DNA of 64,000 bases from contig NZ_AP018365.1 in assembly GCF_016756395.1 (NCBI RefSeq), forward strand, positions 8,683,501 through 8,747,500, in the 5' to 3' direction. Below the pieces are notes generated by a model that had not been told where the DNA came from, did not search any database, and saw nothing but the letters and a program-made list of their open reading frames with translations. The translations under genes and the position numbers were made by a program. This document shows positions 33,996-43,301 of this stretch, piece after piece (positions within the stretch are counted from its first letter, which is position 1; the number at the start of each line of letters is the position of its first letter). Origin of the DNA: Streptomyces sp. SN-593 (GTDB lineage: Bacteria > Actinomycetota > Actinomycetes > Streptomycetales > Streptomycetaceae).

Positions 33996-34799
33996 ATGGC
34001 GTCGGGCAACGCGTGGCGGGTACTCGGGACCGGGGAGGGCGACGGCGTCATACTCGCCTGCGACTACGCGACCGCGGCCCGTCCGGAGGCGCAGTTCTCG
34101 CACTTCGTCACGCATCTGACGCCCGCCCGCACGGTGTGGGAGACGGCGATGCCGAAGCCCGGGACCGAGAGCGGCTGGCGCGCCGAGGACTACCTCGACT
34201 GGTGGACGGCGCCGCTGCGCGCGTCCGGTGTCCGCGTGGACGCCGTCCTCGGCTTCTGCGCCGGCAGCGTCTTCGCCGCGGGCGTCGCCCGTGAGGTGGC
34301 GCGACAGCAGTCGCAGCCGGTCCCGCTGGTCGTCCTCGAACCCGAACTGCCCGGTGCTCTCGCGCTCTACGACCACTACCACCGCGCCGTCGAGCTGTTC
34401 GCACCGGTCCTGGACCGGTCCGCCGTGGACGGCATGCAGGAGGCCGGGCAGGAACTGCTCGCCCGCGACGGCGACCTCCAGGTGTTCGGCCCCGCCCTGG
34501 CCGGGCTGTACGAGCGGGTGGCCGACGACGCGATGGCGAAGATCGGGCTCAACGCCGGCCGCCGGGCCGAACTCATCGCCGTCTTCACGTCGTTCATCAA
34601 CTGGGTGGTCGCCGCGGGGCCGATCGACCCGGCACCGGAGTGGGCCGGCGCCGTCTGCGTGAGCGCGAAGGGCGACATCGACCCCTCCATCGCGCTCGGA
34701 CGCCTGATCACCGTGGACGTCGACCACGACCGGATGCTCGCCGACCCCGGGGTGGTGCGCACCGTGGTCGACGCGCTCGACCAGGGCGTCCGGCCCTGA
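33996..34799 (+). CDS. Cys-nucleophile alpha/beta-hydrolase, probable Dieckmann cyclase (off-loading)
   Basis: 267 aa from ATG 33996 (GGGAG ten bases upstream). It has the size and fold pattern of a thioesterase, but the nucleophile elbow reads GFCAG with Cys88 instead of Ser. His244 in DVDHD fits the general base. The acid after the next strand is Glu115 in LEPE where Asp is expected. Free-standing Cys-type hydrolases of this length next to PKS-NRPS genes are known as Dieckmann cyclases (TrdC, SlgL, NcmC group), which release beta-ketoacyl-aminoacyl thioesters as tetramic acids or pyridones. The context fits: an unreduced last PKS module followed by C-A0-PCP with no TE. It probably forms an operon with the A-PCP six bases downstream. 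Alternative: an unusual type II thioesterase. The cyclase call is inference from motif and context. Confidence 0.72.
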   Translation: MASGNAWRVLGTGEGDGVILACDYATAARPEAQFSHFVTHLTPARTVWETAMPKPGTESGWRAEDYLDWWTAPLRASGVRVDAVLGFCAGSVFAAGVAREVARQQSQPVPLVVLEPELPGALALYDHYHRAVELFAPVLDRSAVDGMQEAGQELLARDGDLQVFGPALAGLYERVADDAMAKIGLNAGRRAELIAVFTSFINWVVAAGPIDPAPEWAGAVCVSAKGDIDPSIALGRLITVDVDHDRMLADPGVVRTVVDALDQGVRP

Positions 34800-34843
34800 C
34801 CGGGGTGGAGCCCCCGGCGACCGCACCGGACCGGGGGGACACC

Positions 34844-36652
34844 GTGCACCGGCTGCCGGACCCGGGCTGGAACCCGCCGCCGGACCGCGCCTGGCGGGCC
34901 GACACCCTGCACGGCCTGTTCGCGTGGTGCGCGCGGCGCTGGCCGGACCGGACCGCGGTGCGGCACGGCGACCGGGAGGTCGGCTACGGGGAGCTGTCCG
35001 CGGCGGCCGACACCGTGGCCGCGCGGCTGGAGTCGGCCGGCGTCGGACCGGGCGGCTTCGTGCCGGTGCTGATGCCGCGCTCGCCGGAGTTCCTCGCGGT
35101 GCTGCTCGCCGTCACGCGACTCGGCGCCGCCTACGCCGCCCTGGACCCGCGCTGGCCGCACGACCGGCTGGCCGGCATCGTCCGGCGGCTCGGCCCGCCG
35201 CTGCTGGTCACCGGCCAGGACGGGGACTGGCCGGTGCCGACCTGGGAGCCGGGCGCCGACACCGCCCGGCTCGCGGCGCAGCGCCTGACCCCGGGCACGT
35301 ACCCGGTCGGCCCGGACGACCCGTGCGCGGTCTTCTTCACCTCCGGATCGTCCGGCGTGCCCAACGGCGTGGTCTGCGCCCACCGCGGCACCGTCCGCAT
35401 CTTCGACGACTGGGCGTTCGCCCCCCGCGACAGCGCGGTGGTCATGCCGCAGTCCCTCGCCGCCACCTGGGACGCGTTCGGCCTCGACTCCTGGGGGGTG
35501 CTGCTCGGCGGCGGCACGATCATCCTGCTCGACGGCGGCACCCTGGAACTCACCAGGCGACTGCGGGAGTTGATCGCCGACGACGGTGCGAACACCGCCT
35601 TCCTGCCCACCGCGGTCTTCCACATGCAGGTCGAGACCGACCTCGACGCGTTCACCGGACTGCGCACCGTCGGCACCGGCGGCGAGCGGCTGTCGGCACG
35701 GCACGCCCGGATGTTCCTGGAGCGCCACCCCGGCATCACCCTGCACAACATGTACGGACCGGTGGAGAGCACCATCGCCTCCACCGACCACGTCGTCACC
35801 CTCGACGACTGCCGTGGGGGCGACGTGCCGATCGGCGCCCCCCTGCCCGGCACCGAGGTGCACGTGCTGGACGGAGCGCGCACCTGCGCCGTCGGCGAGG
35901 TCGGGGAGATCTGCCTGGCCGGCGACGGACTCGCGCTCGGCTACGTCGACGACCCGGCGCTGACCGCCCGCCGGTTCGTCGAACTCGACACGCCCGCCGG
36001 CCGCCGGCGGCTGTACCGCACCCGCGACCTCGGCTTCTGGTCGCGGGACGGCGCGGTGTGCTTCGTCGGGCGCGCCGACGGCCAGCTGAAGATCCGCGGC
36101 CACCGCGTGGAGCCGCACGAGATCGAGGTCGCCGCCGAGGACCTGCCGGGCATCGGCCGGGCCGTCGCCGTACCCGTCCTCGACACCGAGGGCGCCTGCG
36201 TGGACGTCAGCCTGTTCTACGTGCCGCTGCCCGGCGCCGAGCCGTCCGAGCAGGACGTGCGGGACGCGCTGGCGCGACGACTGCCCGGCTACCTGGTGCC
36301 CGGCCGCGCGCACCGGCTGGAGGACCTGCCGGTGCTGGAGGACCGCAAGGTCGACCGCAGGGAACTGGCCGCGCGTGCCGGGAGGTTGCGCGCCGAGGCC
36401 GGTCAGGGCGCACCTGCGGCCGGCAGCACCGAGCGCCGTGTCGCCGCCATCTTCGCCGGCGTGCTCGGGGTGTCCGAACTGCCCCGCGACGTCTCGTTCT
36501 TCGCGCTCGGCGGCAACTCGCTGTCCGTCACCCGGGCGTCCGCGCTGCTCGACGAGGAGTTCGGGGTGCGCGTCCCACTGGAGGCGATCTTCGACCACGC
36601 GACCGTCGAGGGCGTCGCCGGGCTGCTGGCCCAGGCCGGCGCGCCGACGTGA
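34844..36652 (+). CDS. Free-standing NRPS adenylation-PCP didomain
   Basis: 602 aa from GTG 34844, which has GGGGGGA four bases upstream; GTG 34805, six bases after the cyclase stop, is the alternative. The adenylation cores are largely intact: FTSGSSGVPNGVV (A3, Asn for the usual Lys), WDAF (A4, Asp235 equivalent), NMYGPVEST (A5), YRTRDLG (A7, Arg for Gly), GRADGQLKIRG (A8) and DRKVDR (A10 with the catalytic Lys). The PCP has LGGNSLS near the C-terminus. A by-eye alignment gives specificity positions D-A-L-A-V-T-M-I-A, which I cannot translate to an amino acid. It should activate and hold an amino acid as thioester. It is the only intact adenylation domain in the window and may serve the A0 NRPS at 6883. 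There is no condensation domain. Confidence 0.9.
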   Translation: MHRLPDPGWNPPPDRAWRADTLHGLFAWCARRWPDRTAVRHGDREVGYGELSAAADTVAARLESAGVGPGGFVPVLMPRSPEFLAVLLAVTRLGAAYAALDPRWPHDRLAGIVRRLGPPLLVTGQDGDWPVPTWEPGADTARLAAQRLTPGTYPVGPDDPCAVFFTSGSSGVPNGVVCAHRGTVRIFDDWAFAPRDSAVVMPQSLAATWDAFGLDSWGVLLGGGTIILLDGGTLELTRRLRELIADDGANTAFLPTAVFHMQVETDLDAFTGLRTVGTGGERLSARHARMFLERHPGITLHNMYGPVESTIASTDHVVTLDDCRGGDVPIGAPLPGTEVHVLDGARTCAVGEVGEICLAGDGLALGYVDDPALTARRFVELDTPAGRRRLYRTRDLGFWSRDGAVCFVGRADGQLKIRGHRVEPHEIEVAAEDLPGIGRAVAVPVLDTEGACVDVSLFYVPLPGAEPSEQDVRDALARRLPGYLVPGRAHRLEDLPVLEDRKVDRRELAARAGRLRAEAGQGAPAAGSTERRVAAIFAGVLGVSELPRDVSFFALGGNSLSVTRASALLDEEFGVRVPLEAIFDHATVEGVAGLLAQAGAPT

Positions 36653-36780
36653 GCGGCGTGCCCGACCGGTGACCCGGGGCCGCCCCGCCCCCAGGGCCGC
36701 CCGCCCGTGAGGCGGCCCACCGACCCGACCGCCCAGCCCCGCCGCCTGCCGCGGGAGCAGGCCGAGTGAGAGAAGCGTCG

Positions 36781-38328
36781 ATGCACACCACCCAGGACAC
36801 CCACACGCCGGAGGGGCGCACGGCGGCCTTCCGGATCGCGCCGGACGACCGGCGGTACGCCGACCTGACCCGCGGCTGCAACCAGCGGTTCGTCAGCAGT
36901 CCGGACTACGTCTACCTGATCCGCTCGACGCAGGACGCGGTCGACGCCGTGCAGGAGGCCGTCGACGGCGGGCGGCCGATCTCCGTGCGCAGCGGCGGGC
37001 ACTGCATGGACGAGCTGGTGGACACCCCCGAGGTGCGCGCGCTGCTCGACACCTCCGAGCTCCAGGGCATCCGGTTCGACCCCGAGCGGCGGGCGTTCAT
37101 GATCGAGCCGGGCGTCAGGCTCGGCGACATGTGCGGCACGCTCTACAAGAAGTGGGGGGTGACGCTGCCGGTCGGCTCCTGCCCGTCGGTCGGTGTCGGC
37201 GGCCACTTCGCCGGCGGCGCCTACGGCCCGCTGTCGCGCCGGCTGGGCTACCTGGTGGACTACCTGTGCGCGGTGGAGGTCGTGGTCGTCGACGCCGACG
37301 GCCGGGCCCGGGCGGTGGTCGCGACCGACGAGCCGGACGATCCGCACCGCGAGCTGTGGTGGGCCCACACCGGCGGTGGCGGCGGCAACTTCGGCATCGT
37401 CACCCGCTACTGGCTGCGCTCCCAGGGCGCCGAGGGCGACGACCCGGCCACCCTGCTCCCGAAGCCGCCGCAGTCGGTGCTGCTCAGCCGCGTGGTGTGG
37501 CCGTGGGCGGGCCTGGACGAGGCGAACTTCGCCCGGCTGGTGGGCAACTTCGCCGGCTGGTTCGAGCGGAACTCGGGCCCGGACTCGGAGTACCTCGACC
37601 TCTACAGCGGCCTGATCCTGCCGCACAAGTCGGCCGGCGGCGTCATGATGAACGTCCAGATGGACGCGGACGCGCCGCACGCCGCCGAGCTGTTCGAGCG
37701 CTTCCACGCGGCCGTGCGGGAGGGCGTGGAGGTCCCGGCGGTGGTCGACGAGAAGCTGCGGATGCCGTGGCTGCGCGCCACCCGCTGGACCTGGCTGTAC
37801 TCCAGCGGCAGCACCGAGACGCAACGTGCCAAGCTCAAGGCCGCCGACCTGCGCCGGGGCTACTCCGACGAGCAGGTCGCCACGATCCACCGCTACCTGA
37901 CGGCGGACGACTACCCCAACCCCTCGGCGGCGCTCACCTTCGTCGGCTTCGGCGGCGTGGCCAACGAGCGGCCCGAGGACGCGACGGCGATCCCGCAGCG
38001 GGACTCCGTCCTCAAGCTGATCTACTCCGCGACCTGGCAGCACGCGACCGACGACGAGAAGAGCTTCGCCTGGCTGCGGGCGTGGTACCGCGACGTGCAC
38101 CGGGACACCGGCGGGGTGCCGATCTCCGACGACGTCACCAACGGCACCTACATCAACAACCCCGACAGCGACCTGAAGGCCCCGGAGTGGAACACCTCCG
38201 GCGTGCCCTGGCACACCTTCTACTACAAGGACAACTACCCGCGCCTGCAGCGGGTGAAGGCGGCGTACGACCCGCGCGACGTCTTCCACCACGCGCTCTC
38301 CGTCCGTCCCCCGTCCCCGGACGCCTGA
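36781..38328 (+). CDS. FAD-dependent oxidase of the BBE type, bicovalent flavin signature
   Basis: 515 aa from ATG 36781; GTG 36766, with GGGAG upstream, is an alternative. The FAD domain shows SGGHC with His74 and PVGSCPSVGVGG with Cys134, the two positions that attach FAD through both 8-alpha and C6 in berberine-bridge/TamL-type oxidases. The C-terminal YDPRDVF motif is the usual BBE ending. No signal peptide is visible, so it should be cytoplasmic. Enzymes of this type perform late alcohol oxidations in tirandamycin-like pathways, so oxidative tailoring of the released product is likely. A 10-bp-stem terminator follows, and this appears to be the last gene of the biosynthetic cluster. Confidence 0.92.
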   Translation: MHTTQDTHTPEGRTAAFRIAPDDRRYADLTRGCNQRFVSSPDYVYLIRSTQDAVDAVQEAVDGGRPISVRSGGHCMDELVDTPEVRALLDTSELQGIRFDPERRAFMIEPGVRLGDMCGTLYKKWGVTLPVGSCPSVGVGGHFAGGAYGPLSRRLGYLVDYLCAVEVVVVDADGRARAVVATDEPDDPHRELWWAHTGGGGGNFGIVTRYWLRSQGAEGDDPATLLPKPPQSVLLSRVVWPWAGLDEANFARLVGNFAGWFERNSGPDSEYLDLYSGLILPHKSAGGVMMNVQMDADAPHAAELFERFHAAVREGVEVPAVVDEKLRMPWLRATRWTWLYSSGSTETQRAKLKAADLRRGYSDEQVATIHRYLTADDYPNPSAALTFVGFGGVANERPEDATAIPQRDSVLKLIYSATWQHATDDEKSFAWLRAWYRDVHRDTGGVPISDDVTNGTYINNPDSDLKAPEWNTSGVPWHTFYYKDNYPRLQRVKAAYDPRDVFHHALSVRPPSPDA

Positions 38329-38347
38329 CCGGCCGGCAGCTTCCGTG

Positions 38348-38380
38348 AAGGCGCCCCGACCCGACCGGGTGGGGCGCCTT
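38348..38380. terminator. Hairpin at the cluster boundary
   Basis: AAGGCGCCCC (38348-38357) pairs perfectly with GGGGCGCCTT (38371-38380); the loop itself contains ACCC/GGGT pairing. It lies 20 bases after the oxidase stop and ends in a short T-run with an A-run on the other side, so it may work in both directions. It marks the likely right border of the biosynthetic cluster. Confidence 0.8.
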
Positions 38381-38460
38381 CCGCGTGTCCGGGCCGACCC
38401 GGGCCGACCCGGACCCGTCCGGGGGCTGCCACAGGACGGCCCCCGGGGCTGCCCGGGGGC

Positions 38461-38517
38461 GCGACTCTCGACGGATCTGTTGACAGCGCTGTCGTGAGCG
38501 CTAACAATTCGAGTCGC
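38461..38517 (+). promoter_or_regulatory. Promoter with LacI-type operators for the glycosidase operon
   Basis: TTGACA (38480-38485) is a perfect -35 box; AACAAT (38503-38508), 17 bases on, can serve as -10. Over it lie two AGCGCT cores (38485-38490 and 38497-38502), one inside the 12-bp palindrome GACAGCGCTGTC, the style of LacI-family operators. GCGACTC and GAGTCGC mirror each other at the outer ends (38461-38467, 38511-38517). This suggests sugar-responsive repression of the downstream glycosidases. No LacI-family gene is in the window. Confidence 0.7.
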
Positions 38518-38645
38518 CCGTGATGCAGTTCATGCCGTATCCCCCTCGGGGCCTCGTGCCCCCCGGGCCCCGTGGCCGGTAGCGCCGTGCTGGCCTGCTC
38601 CTATGCATGCCCCGGGGTCCGTCAGACGTTGGAACGGAAGGTCTC

Positions 38646-41204
38646 ATGACCCATCGTCACATGCCCAGGCGAAGCTTTCTGAAGGTGGCCGGAGCGACCG
38701 GCATCGGCGGTTCGGTGGCTGCTCTTGCGAGCGATAACATCGCAGCGGCCGCGACCGGTGGCGCGGAGGCGGACGCCGCACCGGGCGCCTCCGGCGGGCA
38801 CCCGGCAGCCCTGCCGTACCCGACGCTGAAGCGGCCGTTCGCGATGCCGGGCGTCAAGGAGCAGGACTGGACGGGCGCGCTGTTCGTCGGCGAGGGCGAG
38901 TCCCGGTTCGCCGTCCGCGTGGTGCTGCTCACCGAGGCGGGCACCGTCATCCGCGAGAAGATGACCAACAACCTGTGGCGGATCGGCCCGATGGCCCCCG
39001 ACGGCAGCTTCAAGCAGGTCCACATCAGCAGCGACGACCGCTCGGTGACGCCGGCCCACCTGGAGGCGTTGCAGGAGGTCATCGCCCACCCCGACTGGTT
39101 CTCGGCCGACGAGGTCACGGACGCCACCGCGAAACTCCCTGTCCTCCAGGCGAAGTACGACCTGGCGCAGGCGCAGAAGCGCGACCTCGTGGTGCGCTAC
39201 GCCCGCACCGGCGACGGCAGTTCGGTGGTCGCCACGGTCACCGCGCTCGCCGACGACACCACGGTCTTCCTGGAGGTCGGCACCCCGTGGGGCGCGGCCG
39301 CCGGCGAGAGCGCCGCCTTCGCGCTCGACGGCCACGACGTGACCGGCAGCGCCCCCGGCCTGGTGGACACCGCCTCGACGGGCCACATCCGGCTCACCCC
39401 CGCCGAGCGTCCGGTCTCCGCCGCCTGCTACGCCTCCGTCGCCGACCTGACCGCGGCGATGACCGGCGGCACCGGGGCGCCGGGCACCGCCACCGCGGCC
39501 CTGCGCTACGACCTCGGCAAGGGGGAGAGCATCACCTTCGCGGCCGCCGTCGGCGGCCGGCCGCCGACGGTCGGCACGCCCGAACCGCACGAGGTGGAGC
39601 GCCGGCTCGCCACCGCCCAGGCCGCGATCCGCGCCACCCAGCTCACCGGCTCCGGCCCGGTCGGCCAGGCCGCGGACGCGGTACGCGACGCGCTGTCGCT
39701 GAACACCAACTACGACAAGGACTTCCACCGCAACTACGTCCTGTGGGGCTGGGGCGGCGGGGGCGGGCTGTTCACCGGCTGGGACTCCTCCTTCGACTGC
39801 ATCGACGCCGGCCTGGTCAGCCAGACCCTCGCCACCCAGCACGAGACGGACGTCTTCGACCAGCCGGCACCGCCCAACCAGGTGGACCTGAAGGGCCCGC
39901 GCTACGACCAGGAGAACTCCGCCCCCATGCACGCCTACGCGGTGTGGCGGCTGTACACGAAGTTCGGCGACCGCGGCGTGCTGGAGAAGGCGTACCCGCA
40001 CCTGGTCACCTTCCACGACCTGATGCCGGAGTGGGACGCCGACGGCGACGGGCTGCTGGAGGCGCCGTACTTCGGCGACCGGGTCGGCGGCCGCGGCAAC
40101 CACCTCGGCCTGGACGACCTGCCGGTCTACGCCGACTACCAGCGCGTCCCCAAGGCCGGCGGCAGCGGCGACCCGCGCGACAACACCAACCTCACCGACG
40201 TACCGCTGAACGCGTACTACGCGCTGCTCGCCGAGACGCTGGCGAAGATGGCCCGGGTGCTCGGCAGGAGCGCCGACGCCCGGCGCTTCGCCGCGCAGTA
40301 CGCGACGATCAAGCGCCTGCTCAACGAGCGGCTGTGGCACCCGGGCAAGGGCCTGTACCTGAGCCGCTACCTCGACGGGACCTGGAACGAGGTGGTCACG
40401 CCGACCGTGTTCTACCCGCTGTTCGCGGGCATCGCGACCCCCGAACGTGCCAGGACGCTGATCACCCACCTGCTGGACCCGCAGATGTTCTGGGGCGACT
40501 ACGTGGTGCCGAGCATCGCCCGCAACGACCCGACGTACTGCTCCGGCGGCCCGGTGCACCCGAAGTCCGAGCACTTCAGATTCTTCGACCGCTACGGGGA
40601 GGGCACCGCCCCCGAGCAGTGGAAGGGCGCGATCTGGCCGCCGATGAACGCCACCGTCTACGACGGCGTCAAGCGCTACGGCTTCGACGACGTCGCCGGC
40701 ATGTTCGCCACCCGCAGCACCGCGATGTACCTGGACTCCTGGACGAACGACGGCTGGTTCCCCGAGTCGTTCGACCCCGAGCCCGGGCAGTCGATCATGG
40801 GGCCGGCGGTCGACACCGCCTGGCGGACGTACTCCTGGTCCAACGCGATGCCGGTGCAGGGCCTGCACGAACTGCTCTCGGACAACCCGTGGGACGGCGA
40901 CCCGTCGGCGCTGATGTTCGGCTCGCTCTCCCTGCCGGGCACCAACAGCATCTCCAACGTGCAGATGCGCGGCCACCGCTACGACGTGTCGGCCGGCCCG
41001 GACCGCACCACCCTGGCCCGCGACGGCAAGGTGGTCTTCCGCGCCACCGGCGCGCGCGTGGCGGTCCGCAACTTCCTGCTGACCGACACCGGCGCCTCCT
41101 TCGATCTCACCGCCGACGGCGTCGCGCACGTGGAAGTCCTCCCCGCCCACGGCCGGCCGCGCTCCAGCAAGGCGGCCAAGGGCCGCTCCCACATCCGGCT
41201 CTGA
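38646..41204 (+). CDS. Tat-exported glycoside hydrolase, GH63-like
   Basis: 852 aa from ATG 38646 (GGAAGG just upstream); an in-frame start at 38607 lacks support. The N-terminus holds a twin-arginine signal, RRSFLKVAG, with a hydrophobic stretch, so the enzyme is exported folded. A beta-sandwich-like N-terminal half is followed by an (alpha/alpha)6-barrel half with the GH63-type motifs GWDSSFDCID (about residue 378) and EQWKGAIWPPMN, and a late WFPESFDPEPGQ (about 704); the Asp and Glu in the first and last are the likely catalytic pair. GH63 enzymes cleave alpha-glucosidic or alpha-mannosyl linkages; the substrate here is unknown. It is co-transcribed with the GH59-like gene 24 bases downstream. 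Confidence 0.87.
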   Translation: MTHRHMPRRSFLKVAGATGIGGSVAALASDNIAAAATGGAEADAAPGASGGHPAALPYPTLKRPFAMPGVKEQDWTGALFVGEGESRFAVRVVLLTEAGTVIREKMTNNLWRIGPMAPDGSFKQVHISSDDRSVTPAHLEALQEVIAHPDWFSADEVTDATAKLPVLQAKYDLAQAQKRDLVVRYARTGDGSSVVATVTALADDTTVFLEVGTPWGAAAGESAAFALDGHDVTGSAPGLVDTASTGHIRLTPAERPVSAACYASVADLTAAMTGGTGAPGTATAALRYDLGKGESITFAAAVGGRPPTVGTPEPHEVERRLATAQAAIRATQLTGSGPVGQAADAVRDALSLNTNYDKDFHRNYVLWGWGGGGGLFTGWDSSFDCIDAGLVSQTLATQHETDVFDQPAPPNQVDLKGPRYDQENSAPMHAYAVWRLYTKFGDRGVLEKAYPHLVTFHDLMPEWDADGDGLLEAPYFGDRVGGRGNHLGLDDLPVYADYQRVPKAGGSGDPRDNTNLTDVPLNAYYALLAETLAKMARVLGRSADARRFAAQYATIKRLLNERLWHPGKGLYLSRYLDGTWNEVVTPTVFYPLFAGIATPERARTLITHLLDPQMFWGDYVVPSIARNDPTYCSGGPVHPKSEHFRFFDRYGEGTAPEQWKGAIWPPMNATVYDGVKRYGFDDVAGMFATRSTAMYLDSWTNDGWFPESFDPEPGQSIMGPAVDTAWRTYSWSNAMPVQGLHELLSDNPWDGDPSALMFGSLSLPGTNSISNVQMRGHRYDVSAGPDRTTLARDGKVVFRATGARVAVRNFLLTDTGASFDLTADGVAHVEVLPAHGRPRSSKAAKGRSHIRL

Positions 41205-41228
41205 CGCGGACGAAGGAGGACCACACCC

Positions 41229-43301
41229 ATGATCCGCACCGGAAGAGTGCCGCTGCGCGCGCCCTGGTGGCTGCCGCACCGCGTCGCGTGGGCGGTCGGC
41301 AGCGTGCTGCTGGCCTGCGTGGCGCTGCTGGCGCCACCGCCCAGCGCGGGCGCGGCCACCCGGCCGGCCGCCCAGCAGATCGCCGTCGACGGCAACGGCA
41401 CCGGCCGCACCTTCGCCGGCGTCGGGGCGATCAGCGGTGGCGGCGGCACCTCGCGCCTGCTCACCGACTACCCCGAACCCGAACGCGGCCAGATCCTCGA
41501 CTACCTGTTCAAGCCCGGTTACGGAGCCTCGCTGCAGATCCTCAAGGTGGAGATCGGCTCCGACACCAACTCCAGCAACGGCGCCGAGCAGAGCCACATG
41601 CGCACCCCCACCGACGTCGACTGCGACCGCGGCTACGAGTGGTGGCTGATGGAGCAGGCCCAGCAGCGCAACCCCGACATCCAGTTCTACGGCCTGGAGT
41701 GGGGCGCGCCCGGCTGGTTCGACGGCGGGTTCTGGTCGGCCGACAACATCCGCTACCTCACCACCTGGCTGGGCTGCGCGAAGCAGCACGGCCTGCACGT
41801 CGACTACCTGGGCGGCTGGAACGAGAAGGGCTGGGACGCGTCCTGGTACGAGCAGCTCAAGTCGACGCTGGTGCGCGACGGGTACGGCTCGGTGAAGGTC
41901 GTCGCCGCCGACAACGCCGGATGGCAGGTGGCCACCGACATGAAGGACGACCCGGCGTTCGACGCGGCCACCGACGTCGTCGGGGTGCACTACCCCTGCA
42001 CGGCGGCGCACTGCTCCAGCACCCCCGACGCGCTCGGCCTCGGCAAGCCGCTGTTCGCCAGCGAGTCCGGGTGGAACGACTACCTGACCGGAGCGGACCG
42101 GCTCGCCGCCGAGATGAACCACGAGTACGTCGACGCGGGCATCACCGGGTTCATCAACTGGCCGGCGGCGTACGCCTGGTACCCGACGGTGCAGATGCAG
42201 GGCAGCGGGCTGCTGGAGGCGAACGAGCCGTGGAGCGGGAACTACCGGCTCGGCCCGACGCTGTGGACGGTCGCGCAGACCGCGCAGTTCACCCACCCCG
42301 GCTGGCAGTACGTCGACTCCGCCAGCGGCTACCTCGACGGCGGCGGCACGTACGTGACACTCAGGTCACCCGGCCGGCACCCGTCGTACACCACCGTGTT
42401 CGAGACGACGGGCGCGAGCGCGCCGCAGACGGTGTCGTTGACGCCCTCCGGTCCGCTCCCGAACAGCCCGCTGCACCGGTGGACGACCACGCTGGACTCC
42501 ACCGATCCGGCGGACTGGTTCGTGCGCGGCGCCGACGTGCGCGCCGGCGCGGGTGGCGCGCACACCGCCACACTCCAGCCCGGCACCGTCACCACGCTCA
42601 CCACCGTGGCCGGGGGCAAGGGCCCGGCCGCGGCGAAGGCACCCGCCTCGAAGCCGATGCCGCTGCCCTACCGGGAGGACTTCGACGGCTACCGCGACGG
42701 TGCGAGCGCGCGCTACGTCTCGGACATGGAGGGCGCGTTCCAGGTCGAGCCGTGCGCGCCCGGCCCGCGGTCCGCGGCCGGCCGCGGCGGCACAGGGAAG
42801 TGCCTGCAACAGATGATCACCCAGCAGCCGATCCAGTGGGCGCGGGTGCCCAGCCCGCTCACGCTGGTGGGCGACGCCACGTGGGGCGACTACACGGTGT
42901 CGGTCGAGGCGAGGATCGCGAAGGGCAGCACCTCCACCCTGCTCGGCCGGGTCTCCGGCCAGCTCAACACCGTGGGCGCCGGCCGGATCACGGCGTGGGA
43001 GGGCTACTACCTGAAGCTCTCGGACAGCGGAGGCTGGTCGCTGGAAGTCCTCGACCCGGACAAGACCACCCGGGTCCTGGCCTCCGGCACGGTGCACGGC
43101 GTCACCTCCGGCGGTTGGTCCCGGCTCCAACTGTCCTTCTCCGGAGCCGAGATCACCGCCCGGATCAACGGCGCCACGCTCGCGCGCGTGGACGACTCCA
43201 CCTACGCCCGGGGGCAGCTCGGCCTGGCGTCGGACACCTACACGTCGGCCACCCAGTTCGACGACCTCACGGCCACCGCGCCGCACGGGGCGGCCGGGTA
43301 G
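41229..43301 (+). CDS. Secreted GH59 galactocerebrosidase-like enzyme
   Basis: 690 aa from ATG 41229 with AAGGAGGA nine bases upstream. A Sec signal peptide with a hydrophobic core covers about residues 19-43. The barrel closely follows animal GALC: FAGVGAISGGGGTSRLL, FKPGYGASLQILKVEIGSD and SHMR. Glu199 in GGWNEK is the acid/base and Glu279 in FASESGW the nucleophile. The last 200 residues form a beta-rich, lectin-like domain, also as in GALC. Predicted activity: release of beta-galactose from glycolipids or related beta-galactosides outside the cell. It is second gene of the LacI-controlled pair. Confidence 0.92.
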   Translation: MIRTGRVPLRAPWWLPHRVAWAVGSVLLACVALLAPPPSAGAATRPAAQQIAVDGNGTGRTFAGVGAISGGGGTSRLLTDYPEPERGQILDYLFKPGYGASLQILKVEIGSDTNSSNGAEQSHMRTPTDVDCDRGYEWWLMEQAQQRNPDIQFYGLEWGAPGWFDGGFWSADNIRYLTTWLGCAKQHGLHVDYLGGWNEKGWDASWYEQLKSTLVRDGYGSVKVVAADNAGWQVATDMKDDPAFDAATDVVGVHYPCTAAHCSSTPDALGLGKPLFASESGWNDYLTGADRLAAEMNHEYVDAGITGFINWPAAYAWYPTVQMQGSGLLEANEPWSGNYRLGPTLWTVAQTAQFTHPGWQYVDSASGYLDGGGTYVTLRSPGRHPSYTTVFETTGASAPQTVSLTPSGPLPNSPLHRWTTTLDSTDPADWFVRGADVRAGAGGAHTATLQPGTVTTLTTVAGGKGPAAAKAPASKPMPLPYREDFDGYRDGASARYVSDMEGAFQVEPCAPGPRSAAGRGGTGKCLQQMITQQPIQWARVPSPLTLVGDATWGDYTVSVEARIAKGSTSTLLGRVSGQLNTVGAGRITAWEGYYLKLSDSGGWSLEVLDPDKTTRVLASGTVHGVTSGGWSRLQLSFSGAEITARINGATLARVDDSTYARGQLGLASDTYTSATQFDDLTATAPHGAAG

